Shown here in pieces: positions 1-5,421 of a stretch of DNA of 6,994 nt; within the stretch, counting starts at the first letter, position 1; every line of letters begins with the position of its first letter. The stretch comes from Phycisphaerales bacterium (GTDB lineage Bacteria; Planctomycetota; Phycisphaerae; Tepidisphaerales; Tepidisphaeraceae). The position numbers and the translations under genes were made by a program. The stretch spans positions 1-6,994 of the forward strand of contig JAQGHP010000260.1 in NCBI GenBank assembly GCA_028288775.1. The letters run 5' to 3'. Below the pieces are notes generated by a model. It saw nothing but the letters and a program-made list of their open reading frames with translations. It did no database searches and had not been told where the DNA came from.

Positions 1-1
1 C

Positions 2-217
2 CAAGCCGTCTCTCGCGGCGTCGCCTGGCTCCTCACAAACACCGACCGTGGCACCCGTTTCGATCCCACCCCCATCGGCTTCTACTTCGCAATGCTCTGG
101 GCTTTCGAAAGGCTTTATCCGCTGATCTTCACCGTCGCCGCGTTGGAAGCCGTGAACCGTACGGACGCGGAGCGTTCACTTCTTTCCGGCAATCGCCCGG
201 ATGTCTTATCGCGCTAG
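2..217 (+). CDS. Squalene/terpene cyclase-like protein, C-terminal end (partial)
   Basis: This open frame enters from the left edge and stops at TAG 215-217, leaving 71 residues. It contains a QW-type repeat start (RGVAWLL followed by a DRG turn), then FDPTPIGFYFA and a closing helix ERLYPLIFTVAALEAV. This matches the last repeat and C-terminal helix of the prenyltransferase/squalene-oxidase-repeat family (squalene-hopene cyclase and related planctomycete proteins), which fold squalene-type substrates into polycyclic triterpenes as (alpha/alpha) barrel enzymes at the membrane. The catalytic DXDD-type motif would lie upstream, outside the window, so activity cannot be judged. The tail after the last helix is polar and serine/arginine-rich. 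The family assignment is by pattern recognition, not a search. Another alpha-alpha toroid protein of the same superfamily is the main alternative. Confidence 0.62.
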   Translation, partial: QAVSRGVAWLLTNTDRGTRFDPTPIGFYFAMLWAFERLYPLIFTVAALEAVNRTDAERSLLSGNRPDVLSR

Positions 218-253
218 GTGCATTCCGCCGCGACTATGATTGGATCGAAGTCG

Positions 254-406
254 ATGATTTCACGTTGGTTCATGCTGCTCCTGTTCCTCCCCGCCGCGGT
301 GATGGCCACCCTGGCGGCCCTGGCCGTGCGCGCGAAGCGCTTCGAGCGCCGCCGGCCGGGATTCCCGGTCATTCCAGTGGATCGGCAAAACCGCTCCCGG
401 AAATAG
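254..406 (+). CDS. Small putative membrane protein (50 aa)
   Basis: This is a short open frame that begins 36 bases after the stop of the cyclase-like gene. From ATG 254 it gives 50 residues: a short positive start (MISR), one hydrophobic helix at about residues 5-25 (rich in L, A, M), then a strongly basic tail with two Arg clusters. This is a single-pass inner-membrane layout with the tail inside. In-frame starts also exist at GTG 218, directly after the upstream TAG, and at ATG 236. I chose 254 because a weak purine stretch (GGATCGAAG) precedes it and the helix then sits right at the N-terminus. No family is recognised. Chance open frames are common in GC-rich DNA, so this is tentative; conservation of the hydrophobic segment in relatives would settle it. 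Confidence 0.35.
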   Translation: MISRWFMLLLFLPAAVMATLAALAVRAKRFERRRPGFPVIPVDRQNRSRK

Positions 407-477
407 GGCTGCCGGCTCGCAAGGAAAAGTGCTAATACGAGAGGGGCCTTTCTCCCTCCTCCGGTATGCCGGGGAGG

Positions 478-505
478 GCAGGGTGGGCAGGGTGGGCAGG
501 GGTGG
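478..505 (+). repeat. 9-bp G-rich tandem array inside repeat copy 1
   Basis: The unit GCAGGGTGG occurs twice in a row (478-486, 487-495) and is followed by a variant with one extra G (496-505). Copy 2 of the element has only a single unit at this place, so the array looks like a local expansion by slippage. The + strand from 471 to 513 carries more than four runs of three or more Gs separated by one to three bases, which fits the G-quadruplex consensus. Confidence 0.7.
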
Positions 506-566
506 GGGCAGGGTTTTCCGTCGCCTTCGCACGGACCATACGCAAAGCCCCGACGGATGCAGAGAG

Positions 567-587
567 CCCCCTCCCTAACCCTCCCCC
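567..587 (-). other. Short-loop G-quadruplex motif (repeat copy 1)
   Basis: On the - strand this reads five Gs, A, three Gs, TTA, three Gs, A, five Gs: four G-tracts with loops of 1, 3 and 1 bases. Short loops are known to give very stable parallel quadruplexes. The + strand is the complementary C-rich form. The same motif appears in copy 2 on the opposite strand. Folding in the cell is inferred, not shown. Confidence 0.6.
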
Positions 588-683
588 GGATTACCGGTGG
601 AGGGAACGGAAGGCAGAGCGCCGAACCAATCATGAACCCCGAAGTTCATTCCGACGGCTTTTTCCCTTGCCCCTCCCAGTCCG

Positions 684-711
684 TTGACTAAGATTGCGGG
701 TTCTGTCCAAT
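684..711 (+). promoter_or_regulatory. Candidate sigma-70 type promoter for the secreted coiled-coil gene
   Basis: TTGACT (684-689; five of six to the TTGACA consensus) is followed after 16 bases by TCCAAT (706-711; four of six to TATAAT). Transcription would begin about 14 bases before the ATG at 732, leaving just enough leader for the AGGGG ribosome binding site at 721-725. It lies between the dispersed repeat and the gene. Planctomycete promoters are poorly defined, so this is tentative. Confidence 0.3.
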
Positions 712-731
712 CTTTGCCGAAGGGGTAACTC

Positions 732-1718
732 ATGTGGTCACTGATCCAACGCAATCGCATCTCTCGCGGCCTGTGCATCAGCGCCGTCGCGGCGTTGTCG
801 GTTCTTACTTCGGTTTCAAACGCCCGGCCGCCGGGGAATCGGCCCAGCGCCGCCGAGGCGTATGCCGCTCGCGATCAGCTCTTTGCCGCACACAAGGAGC
901 GCGACAAGGCCGAGAAGGATTTCGACGACATCACCGCCAAGGTTTGGAAGCAGATTGAAACCGACCCGACCTACACCGCCGCGACGGCGGAGCTGAACGC
1001 GGCGCAGGGGGACTACGATGCCCTTACGCAGCCGGCCCTTGCGACCTTGTCGCATAACCCCGCTTACGTGCAGGAATGGACCGCCCGGGAAAAGGCCCAC
1101 AAGGCGCTCGACACCGCCAAAGAAACGGGTCAGGCCACGGATGAGGAAAAGGCCGCCCTGGCCGGCGACGTGATGGTGCATAACGCCGCGGTCCACAAGA
1201 TGGAGGCGGACGCGCTCAAGTCGCTCAAGGGCGTGGCCGCGGCCAGGGCCAAAATGGTCGCTGCTCAGACGCGGGTGAATCAGCTCAAGGCGCGCTTCTC
1301 GGAAACCGTAAAGCAGAACCCCCAGTGGGCCGCGGCCAAGGCCGCGATGGAGGAATCGCACAAGCACGTCTCGGTTGCCGAGGCGGAAGTGGCCCGCACG
1401 TGGGACCGCACGCTGGGCCCCATGCCCGCCCAACCGCGCCCCGCGCAGCCGATCGTGCGGGATGTGCAACCTGCGCAGCCGATCGCGAAGGACGTTGTCA
1501 ACGCCCAGCCCCAAGTGCGGGACGTGCAGAATGCCCAACCCGTGGCGCGGGAGCCCGTGGCAGCACAACCTGTAGCCCGCGAACCTGTGGCGGCACAACC
1601 TGTGAACGCCCAGCCGCAGGCGAGTGGTCCGATCAATGCACAGCCCGTGAACCGCCAGCCGGTGAACGCGCAACCCATCCCGGCGCAGCCGGTTCCAGGG
1701 AATCCGCCGAATAACTGA
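732..1718 (+). CDS. Secreted Ala-rich coiled-coil protein with C-terminal AQP decapeptide repeats
   Basis: This 328-residue protein has ATG 732 preceded by AGGGG at good spacing. Residues 1-31 form a Sec signal peptide: basic QRNRISR, a hydrophobic stretch, and a probable cut after VSNA. Residues 37-222 are Ala/Lys/Glu-rich and predicted helical or coiled coil. They contain three degenerate copies of a (D/N)P-x-(Y/W) helix-start motif, with P at 79, 110 and 197. From about 231 to the end the chain is Pro/Gln/Ala-rich, with QP pairs at exact ten-residue steps (239, 249, 259, 269, 279, 289, 309, 319; the 299 copy is degenerate, GP). This looks like an extended stalk or wall-spanning linker. There are no catalytic motifs and no membrane anchor apart from the signal. 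The protein is probably periplasmic or extracellular and structural. No named family is recognised. Both flanks are inverted copies of the same dispersed repeat, and the gene appears monocistronic. Confidence 0.85.
   Translation: MWSLIQRNRISRGLCISAVAALSVLTSVSNARPPGNRPSAAEAYAARDQLFAAHKERDKAEKDFDDITAKVWKQIETDPTYTAATAELNAAQGDYDALTQPALATLSHNPAYVQEWTAREKAHKALDTAKETGQATDEEKAALAGDVMVHNAAVHKMEADALKSLKGVAAARAKMVAAQTRVNQLKARFSETVKQNPQWAAAKAAMEESHKHVSVAEAEVARTWDRTLGPMPAQPRPAQPIVRDVQPAQPIAKDVVNAQPQVRDVQNAQPVAREPVAAQPVAREPVAAQPVNAQPQASGPINAQPVNRQPVNAQPIPAQPVPGNPPNN
1435..1690 (+). repeat. 30-bp degenerate coding tandem repeat (AQP decapeptide)
   Basis: The 3' part of the secreted-protein gene is a degenerate 30-bp tandem array encoding about nine decapeptides of the type (V/I)-x-x-x-x-x-x-A-Q-P. 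Two adjacent units are identical in protein (VAREPVAAQP, residues 271-280 and 281-290) but differ in codons, for example CCCGTGGCGCGG against CCTGTAGCCCGC. This indicates an older duplication held at the protein level rather than a very recent copy. Later units are shorter and more mixed (VNAQP, VNRQP, IPAQP), as if a five-residue half-unit were the deeper period. Confidence 0.75.
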
Positions 1719-1749
1719 TAAACCTTTCGCCGTTGGTGTCTGTCGTCAA

Positions 1750-1897
1750 TTCCCTCCACCGGTACTCCGGGGGAGGGTTAGGGAGGGGGCTCTCTGCATC
1801 CGTCGGGGCTTTGCGCACACTCAGTGCTGTGGCAATGCCAAACCATGCCCCCACCCCTGCCCTCCCCCGGCGTACCGGAGGAGGGAGAAAGGTCCCC
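1750..1897 (-). repeat. Dispersed intergenic repeat, copy 2 (inverted relative to copy 1)
   Basis: This is the reverse-complement copy of the 443-606 element. The ~50 bp core block is identical, and the two end hairpins are present at 1752-1777 (loop TACT, A/G mismatch) and 1860-1885 (loop CGTA, C/A mismatch). The G-array is shorter than in copy 1. The inner segment (about 1811-1845) shares no sequence with copy 1 and holds its own small palindromes (CACTCAGTG and GGCAATGCC). It starts about 32 bases after the stop of the secreted-protein gene, so its first hairpin could also shape the 3' end of that mRNA. Confidence 0.85.
1769..1789 (+). other. Short-loop G-quadruplex motif (repeat copy 2)
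   Basis: The + strand has five Gs, A, three Gs, TTA, three Gs, A, five Gs, with loops of 1, 3 and 1. It is on the coding strand about 50 bases past the stop of the secreted-protein gene, so it would also be present in the 3' part of that RNA. It partly overlaps the right arm of the 1752-1777 hairpin, so hairpin and quadruplex would compete. Confidence 0.6.
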
Positions 1898-2137
1898 GCG
1901 AGAAGGATCACGCACCCTCCATTTGCAGCCTGAAAGGCCGCACCACAATCGCTACATCCAATGGATGCTATCTAGGGGGTCACGCGGAAAGTGTCCACCA
2001 TTACCCCGCCATGGCCGCCCGGCGACCTCCCTCACCCATTCGACCAAAATCCCGTGGTTTTCCGATAATCTGACAGGTGGCATGGGATTTATAGAACCTT
2101 GACCGATGGACGGCGCGTAGAGATAATCAGAGGAAAC
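1898..2137. other. Intergenic region upstream of the sigma-like gene
   Basis: No convincing gene lies here. A GATAAT hexamer at 2064-2069 (five of six to TATAAT) could be a -10 element, with only a poor -35 (TTCGAC, 2039-2044, 19-base spacing). A start there would give a leader of about 60 bases before GTG 2138. A minor CATCC/GGATG hairpin with a three-base loop sits at 1955-1967. Confidence 0.3.
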
Positions 2138-3790
2138 GTGGCGAAATTCCGCATCGACAGCCTCGCCGAACTTTCGCGGCAGTTGGACTTCACGCCGCAA
2201 GAGACCCGCGCCATCCAGGTGGCCGCGGCGGAAGAACTCCTTCACTCGATCGAACCCCTCAAAGCCTACCCGCTCGATTTCATCGTCTACCGCATCACCG
2301 GCTACCGCCCGAAACAAGTCAGCGAGAACTTGCTCACCGGCATCGCCCTCCAGCACGACCTGGGCCTGCTCGTTGAGAAGGTGAGCGAGACGCTCGACGT
2401 CCGCACCGATTCGCTCGCCGAGCCGGTGCTGGGCATCGAAGACGTCACCGAGCGGTTCAACGTCACGAGCAAGACCATTCAGCGCTGGCGTCGCAAGGGC
2501 CTGCCGGCCCGGCGGTTTATCTTCCCGGACGGCAAGCGCCGTGTCGGCTTCCTGCTCTCCAGCGTCGAGCGGTTTTTCGCGTCCCACCAGGACCAGGTGG
2601 CCCGCGGGATGAACTTCTCGCAGGTGGGCGATGTCGAGCGCGAGGAGATCATCCGTCGGGCAAAGCGGCTGGCGGGAACCTGCCGCTGCTGCACGCACGA
2701 GATCGCCCGCCGCATCGGCAAGAAACTCAATCGCTCGCCCGCCACGGTCATGCACACGCTCCGCAAGCACGACCAGGAGCACCCGGAGTCGGCGATCTTC
2801 CCGCACGCGGAAGCATCGATCGGGGAAGACGACCGCGCCCGCATCCTCCGCGGATATCGCCGGGGCGTGGCGATCAAGTCCCTCGCCCGGCGGATCTGCC
2901 GCACGCGGACGGCGGTGTATCGCGTGATCGTGGACGAGCGGCTGGCGAAGCTCAATCGCCGCAAGGTCAAGTTCATCGATGATCCGCTCTATCACCAGTC
3001 CGACGCCGCCGGGGCAGTCGCCGCGATTGCCGGGCAGGAAGATTTGATGACGGACGACCGGCCCGAAGAGCGCCGCGTCCCCCGCGATCTTCCCCCTTAC
3101 TTGCAGGACTTGTATCGCACGCCATTGCTCACGCCGGCCAAGGAGCGGGCGCTGTTTTTGAAGTTCAATTATCACAAGTTTGAGTTCGTCACGGCTCGCC
3201 GCAAGCTCGAGCCGCAGTTCACCCGCGGCCGCGACCTGGGCGTGCTGGAAGGCCACTTCCGCAAGGCCGTCGAGACGAAAAACGCCATCGTCCGCGCCAA
3301 CCTGCGGCTGGTCGTCAGCGTCGCCCGCAAGCACCTGCGCCCCGGCATGTCGCTCATGGAACTCGTCAGCGAAGGCAACCTCGTGCTCATGCGGGCCGTC
3401 GAGAGCTACGACACCCATCGCGGCCACCGCTTCAGCACCTACGCCACCTTCGCCCTGATGAAGGGCTTCGCCCGCACCGTCCCCGAGATGCTCGCCCACC
3501 GCTCCGCCGGCGCCGAAGACGGCGTCCTCAACGCCATCCCCGACCCGCGCCATTCCCTCCGCGCCGAGCGCTTCGCCGACCGCGAACAAGTCGGCCAGCT
3601 ATTGGCAAGGCTCGACGACCGCGAGCGCGCGGTTTTGCTGGCCCACTACGGCTTGGGCGACCGGCCCATGCCCGCCACGTTCGACGAAGTCGGCACGCGC
3701 CTGGGCCTCTCCAAGCAACGCGTCCGCCAGATCGAAAAGCTGGCGCTGGCCAAGCTCCGCGAAGCCGCGGGAGTCGCCGCGGTGGCGTGA
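2138..3790 (+). CDS. Sigma-70 family RNA polymerase sigma factor with N-terminal HTH modules
   Basis: This gene encodes 550 residues from GTG 2138, which has AGAGGA just upstream. An in-frame TTG at 2099 would add 13 residues but has no ribosome binding site. Residues 1-90 are helical and unassigned. Three helix-turn-helix-like modules follow: about 98-150 (MerR/excisionase-like, VTERFNVTSKTIQRWRRKG), 168-212 (EIARRIGKKLNRSPATV, after a CRCC cluster) and 230-277 (AIKSLARRICRTRTAVYRV). The sigma core comes next: region 1.2 (about 317-342, DLPPYLQDLYRTPLLT), region 2 (381-452, ANLRLVVSVARKHL and HRFSTYAT) and region 4 (484-543, ending in the SKQRVRQIEKLALAKLR helix). Only about 30 residues separate regions 2 and 4, so domain 3 is missing. 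The usual WW pair after STYAT is FA, and the E. coli Q437/T440 equivalents are K/A. It should bind RNA polymerase and direct it to particular promoters, but with unusual -10 recognition. The gene stands alone, and its promoters and partners are unknown. Confidence 0.85.
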   Translation: MAKFRIDSLAELSRQLDFTPQETRAIQVAAAEELLHSIEPLKAYPLDFIVYRITGYRPKQVSENLLTGIALQHDLGLLVEKVSETLDVRTDSLAEPVLGIEDVTERFNVTSKTIQRWRRKGLPARRFIFPDGKRRVGFLLSSVERFFASHQDQVARGMNFSQVGDVEREEIIRRAKRLAGTCRCCTHEIARRIGKKLNRSPATVMHTLRKHDQEHPESAIFPHAEASIGEDDRARILRGYRRGVAIKSLARRICRTRTAVYRVIVDERLAKLNRRKVKFIDDPLYHQSDAAGAVAAIAGQEDLMTDDRPEERRVPRDLPPYLQDLYRTPLLTPAKERALFLKFNYHKFEFVTARRKLEPQFTRGRDLGVLEGHFRKAVETKNAIVRANLRLVVSVARKHLRPGMSLMELVSEGNLVLMRAVESYDTHRGHRFSTYATFALMKGFARTVPEMLAHRSAGAEDGVLNAIPDPRHSLRAERFADREQVGQLLARLDDRERAVLLAHYGLGDRPMPATFDEVGTRLGLSKQRVRQIEKLALAKLREAAGVAAVA

Positions 3791-3831
3791 GCGGGGGCTC
3801 TTCCGTCTTCCTCTGTTTTCCGAATGGAACC

Positions 3832-3910
3832 ATGTGGCACAGCCGCCCTGGGCTGTGGTTTTCCTCTTCCGCCTTCGGCGGAATCACAGCCAAGGGCGGC
3901 TTTGCCACAT
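3832..3910. repeat. Long cruciform-type palindromic repeat between convergent genes
   Basis: This 79-base near-perfect inverted repeat has arms at 3832-3857 and 3885-3910. They pair as ATGTGGCA/TGCCACAT, AGCCGCCCT/AGGGCGGCT and GGCTGTG/CACAGCC, with single mismatches at 3840/3902 and 3850/3892. An inner hairpin, TTCCGCC-TTC-GGCGGAA (3867-3883), sits at the tip. The left arm can instead fold on itself (CACAGCC 3838-3844 with GGCTGTG 3851-3857), so a long hairpin and several small ones are alternatives. It lies between a + gene ending at 3790 and a - gene ending at 3921 and could end transcription from both sides. There is no clear T-run, so it is at least equally a mobile palindromic repeat (REP/MITE-like). 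Confidence 0.85.
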
Positions 3911-3920
3911 TGGTGCTGGC

Positions 3921-4241
3921 CTACATGTGCCGCCCCAAATGCCACACGGCCCGAATGATCCCACAGATCGCCCCCAAGACCCCGAGTCCCATCGCACTGA
4001 TGCTCAAACAGCCGCCCTTCGTCCCCGGCAGCATTGCAAGCATCAATCCAATAACCCCAAATATTATGGCGACGATGGCAAGCGCCAGCCCCGCCGCCCC
4101 GGAATGGACGACGAAACTGGCGATCGCGCAGCCGATCGCAATGACCGAGGCAAGGCTCCTATGCGGCGCATAGAGGTCGTCCATGCCGTCGACGGTATCG
4201 GGCCGGTTCCCGCTGGGCAACGGGAAAACGCCGTGAGGCAT
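3921..4241 (-). CDS. Small three-helix membrane protein
   Basis: This encodes 106 residues from ATG 4241. A polar, proline-containing N-terminus of about 28 residues (PLPSGNRPDTVDGMDDLYAPHRS) precedes three hydrophobic segments at about 30-46, 50-71 and 79-100, separated by very short turns (HSGAA; LPGTKGG). The chain ends in basic HLGRHM. The G/A-rich helices and the GTKGG turn resemble the DUF4190-like small membrane proteins common in planctomycetes, which have no known function; this link is pattern-based. Other starts are TTG 4247 and ATG 4184; the latter would remove most of the polar tail. No strong ribosome binding site marks any of them. ATG 4241 was kept because codon use upstream of 4184 still looks coding. 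It faces the sigma-like gene tail to tail across the palindromic repeat and lies downstream of the nuclease operon in the same direction. Confidence 0.6.
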   Translation of the reverse strand: MPHGVFPLPSGNRPDTVDGMDDLYAPHRSLASVIAIGCAIASFVVHSGAAGLALAIVAIIFGVIGLMLAMLPGTKGGCLSISAMGLGVLGAICGIIRAVWHLGRHM

Positions 4242-4329
4242 GGGCAAACTGTGGATGGAATTTAGAAGCGATTACGCATTCATCGGATGGCGTGGCAAGC
4301 CAACGACGCAACGCAGATTTATGCCTCGC

Positions 4330-5421
4330 TTATAGCGTCTTTAGTGCTGCGAACAGGCCCTCCGGAATGCCGGCCGCTTTTGCAAATGTAATTGCAGTGT
4401 CCTTGGCGAGGACCAGCGCGGCCGTATTCGTTACGCCGGGGGTGAGTTCCGGCAGCACCGCATTTCGCAATCGGACGCACCACAAGAAGATTGCCTCCAA
4501 GTGGCGGAGGACATCGGCCGCGCCTCCCGGGTGCATGAGCATACGGCACAAAAGTTCCATTACGTTGGGGAGCCACGCCGGGTCAAGCGGCTCCTCGAAA
4601 CCGGTCGCCTTTTGCAAGAGGCCAAAGAACTTTTCCTTGTCCTTAAGTGCTAGTGGTCCACCGTAAAGGTACATCCGCCCATACTGTCGGACGTCAGTCG
4701 CGCCCATCGATAGCACGTACTGCGCAGCCTCTAACAGGCAGTGCGCGAACCGCTCGGCCCCTGTATACGCCAGCAATACATGTCGCTCGTCCGCTGGGTC
4801 CAGCAATTCGGCCACCGACTCAAATTGTCCGACGAGAGTGAGCAGATTGCGGTACTTTTCGATATACCAGTATGTGTAGGAGAGATATGTATAGACCTTC
4901 TTGAGCCGCACCTGCTCGGCCGTGATCTTCGCATGGGCAGGCACCTCGACACCCCAGAGGTTTCGGACAGATTGGTAGAATGCGACATCCGCGAGCGGGA
5001 GCGGGAACGCCGTAGCCCCCACTGCCTTCTCCATGCTGGCCAGTTCCGCGTCGTTAAGCGCGCGAAGACCCATCTTCGGGGCAATGGCCCTGAAGTGGGA
5101 GTCCATCTTCGACCGCACGAAATACGCTTGGTCAGCACCGAAATAATCCATTACCCCCCCGAGCCAGAACAAGCGGTTCGCGTCCGACACATTCTTGCCG
5201 CTCTTGCAGTCAGCAACCACCCGGTGCTGGGTGAATAGTGGATCGAACTTGATCCCGAGCACATCGAGGTCCGTCAATGAGCGGCGTTTCATCCCGGCCC
5301 CAATACCCAAGTCTTCGTAGTGGCTCAGGTCGACCTCAATCGGGCTCCAGTACCCCTGCGAGAAAAAGAGCCGTCGGAGCCGCAACTTCAGTGGGAGGTC
5401 TAGGTCAACAGCTTTACTCAT
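4330..5421 (-). CDS. PD-(D/E)XK nuclease-like protein, second gene of a two-gene operon
   Basis: This encodes 363 residues. The N-terminal ~105 read as a restriction-endonuclease-like core: an N-terminal helix (LKLRLRRLFFSQGYW), an acidic residue in a strand (E29, SPIEVDL), the LTDLDVLGI strand (D51/D53) and VVADCKSGKN (D71-x-K73), then a helix and FVRSK. The spacing and hydrophobic pattern fit the metal-binding acidic and D-x-K positions of PD-(D/E)XK DNA-cutting enzymes. The remainder (about 165-363) is predicted helical, with aromatic-rich YTYLSYTYWYIEKY and many Leu/Ala helices. I do not recognise it; it may bind a partner or DNA. The ATG overlaps the end of the upstream gene by 8 bases (ATGAGTAA), so translation is probably coupled, with AGAGGG about ten bases upstream. 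The DNA is less GC-rich than the sigma gene. A role in defence or DNA turnover is inference. An inactive or non-DNA-cutting member of the fold is the main alternative. Confidence 0.75.
   Translation of the reverse strand: MSKAVDLDLPLKLRLRRLFFSQGYWSPIEVDLSHYEDLGIGAGMKRRSLTDLDVLGIKFDPLFTQHRVVADCKSGKNVSDANRLFWLGGVMDYFGADQAYFVRSKMDSHFRAIAPKMGLRALNDAELASMEKAVGATAFPLPLADVAFYQSVRNLWGVEVPAHAKITAEQVRLKKVYTYLSYTYWYIEKYRNLLTLVGQFESVAELLDPADERHVLLAYTGAERFAHCLLEAAQYVLSMGATDVRQYGRMYLYGGPLALKDKEKFFGLLQKATGFEEPLDPAWLPNVMELLCRMLMHPGGAADVLRHLEAIFLWCVRLRNAVLPELTPGVTNTAALVLAKDTAITFAKAAGIPEGLFAALKTL

Larger units (their letters stand above)
443..606 (+). repeat. Dispersed intergenic repeat, copy 1 (two-hairpin, REPIN-like)
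   Basis: This is the first of two copies of a ~150 bp element; the second is inverted at 1750-1897. It starts near GGGGCCTTTCTCCC and ends at GGTGGAGGGAA. A ~50 bp block (about 541-590), covering the core GCAAAGCCCCGACGGATGCA and the C-rich run after it, is identical in both copies. Each end folds as a hairpin: 454-478 (loop TATG, one bulged T) and 579-604 (loop ATTA, one C/T mismatch). Between them lie a G-rich array (471-513) and a segment that differs completely from copy 2. Two REP-like hairpins bracketing a spacer is the layout of REPIN elements, which are moved in trans by RAYT transposases. No transposase gene is visible here. Confidence 0.85.

Noticed and set aside
214..633. 139-residue - strand open frame over the small membrane protein and repeat copy 1
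   Set aside because: It is Pro/Arg/Cys-rich low-complexity sequence arising from the G-rich array. No start signal or family resemblance was found.
466..687. Short + strand open frame over repeat copy 1, sharing KAPTDAESPLPNPPP with a - strand frame at 1633-1911
   Set aside because: The shared peptide only reflects the shared DNA of the two repeat copies. The frames run through hairpins and have no ribosome binding site.
816..1673. Long 285-residue open frame on the - strand opposite the secreted coiled-coil gene
   Set aside because: It is an antisense shadow. The protein is Arg/Leu/Gly/His-rich with low-complexity mirror of the AQP repeat, and the + strand frame has a signal peptide, a ribosome binding site and regular repeats.
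2070..2095. CTGACA (2070-2075) with TATAGA (2090-2095) as a promoter for the sigma-like gene
   Set aside because: The spacing is only 14 bases. The GATAAT at 2064-2069 is a better -10, although it lacks a good -35.
1952..3589. 545-residue - strand open frame opposite the sigma-like gene
   Set aside because: GC-rich DNA with G/C at third positions keeps the opposite frame open. The + frame shows unmistakable sigma regions 2 and 4, so the antisense frame is a shadow.
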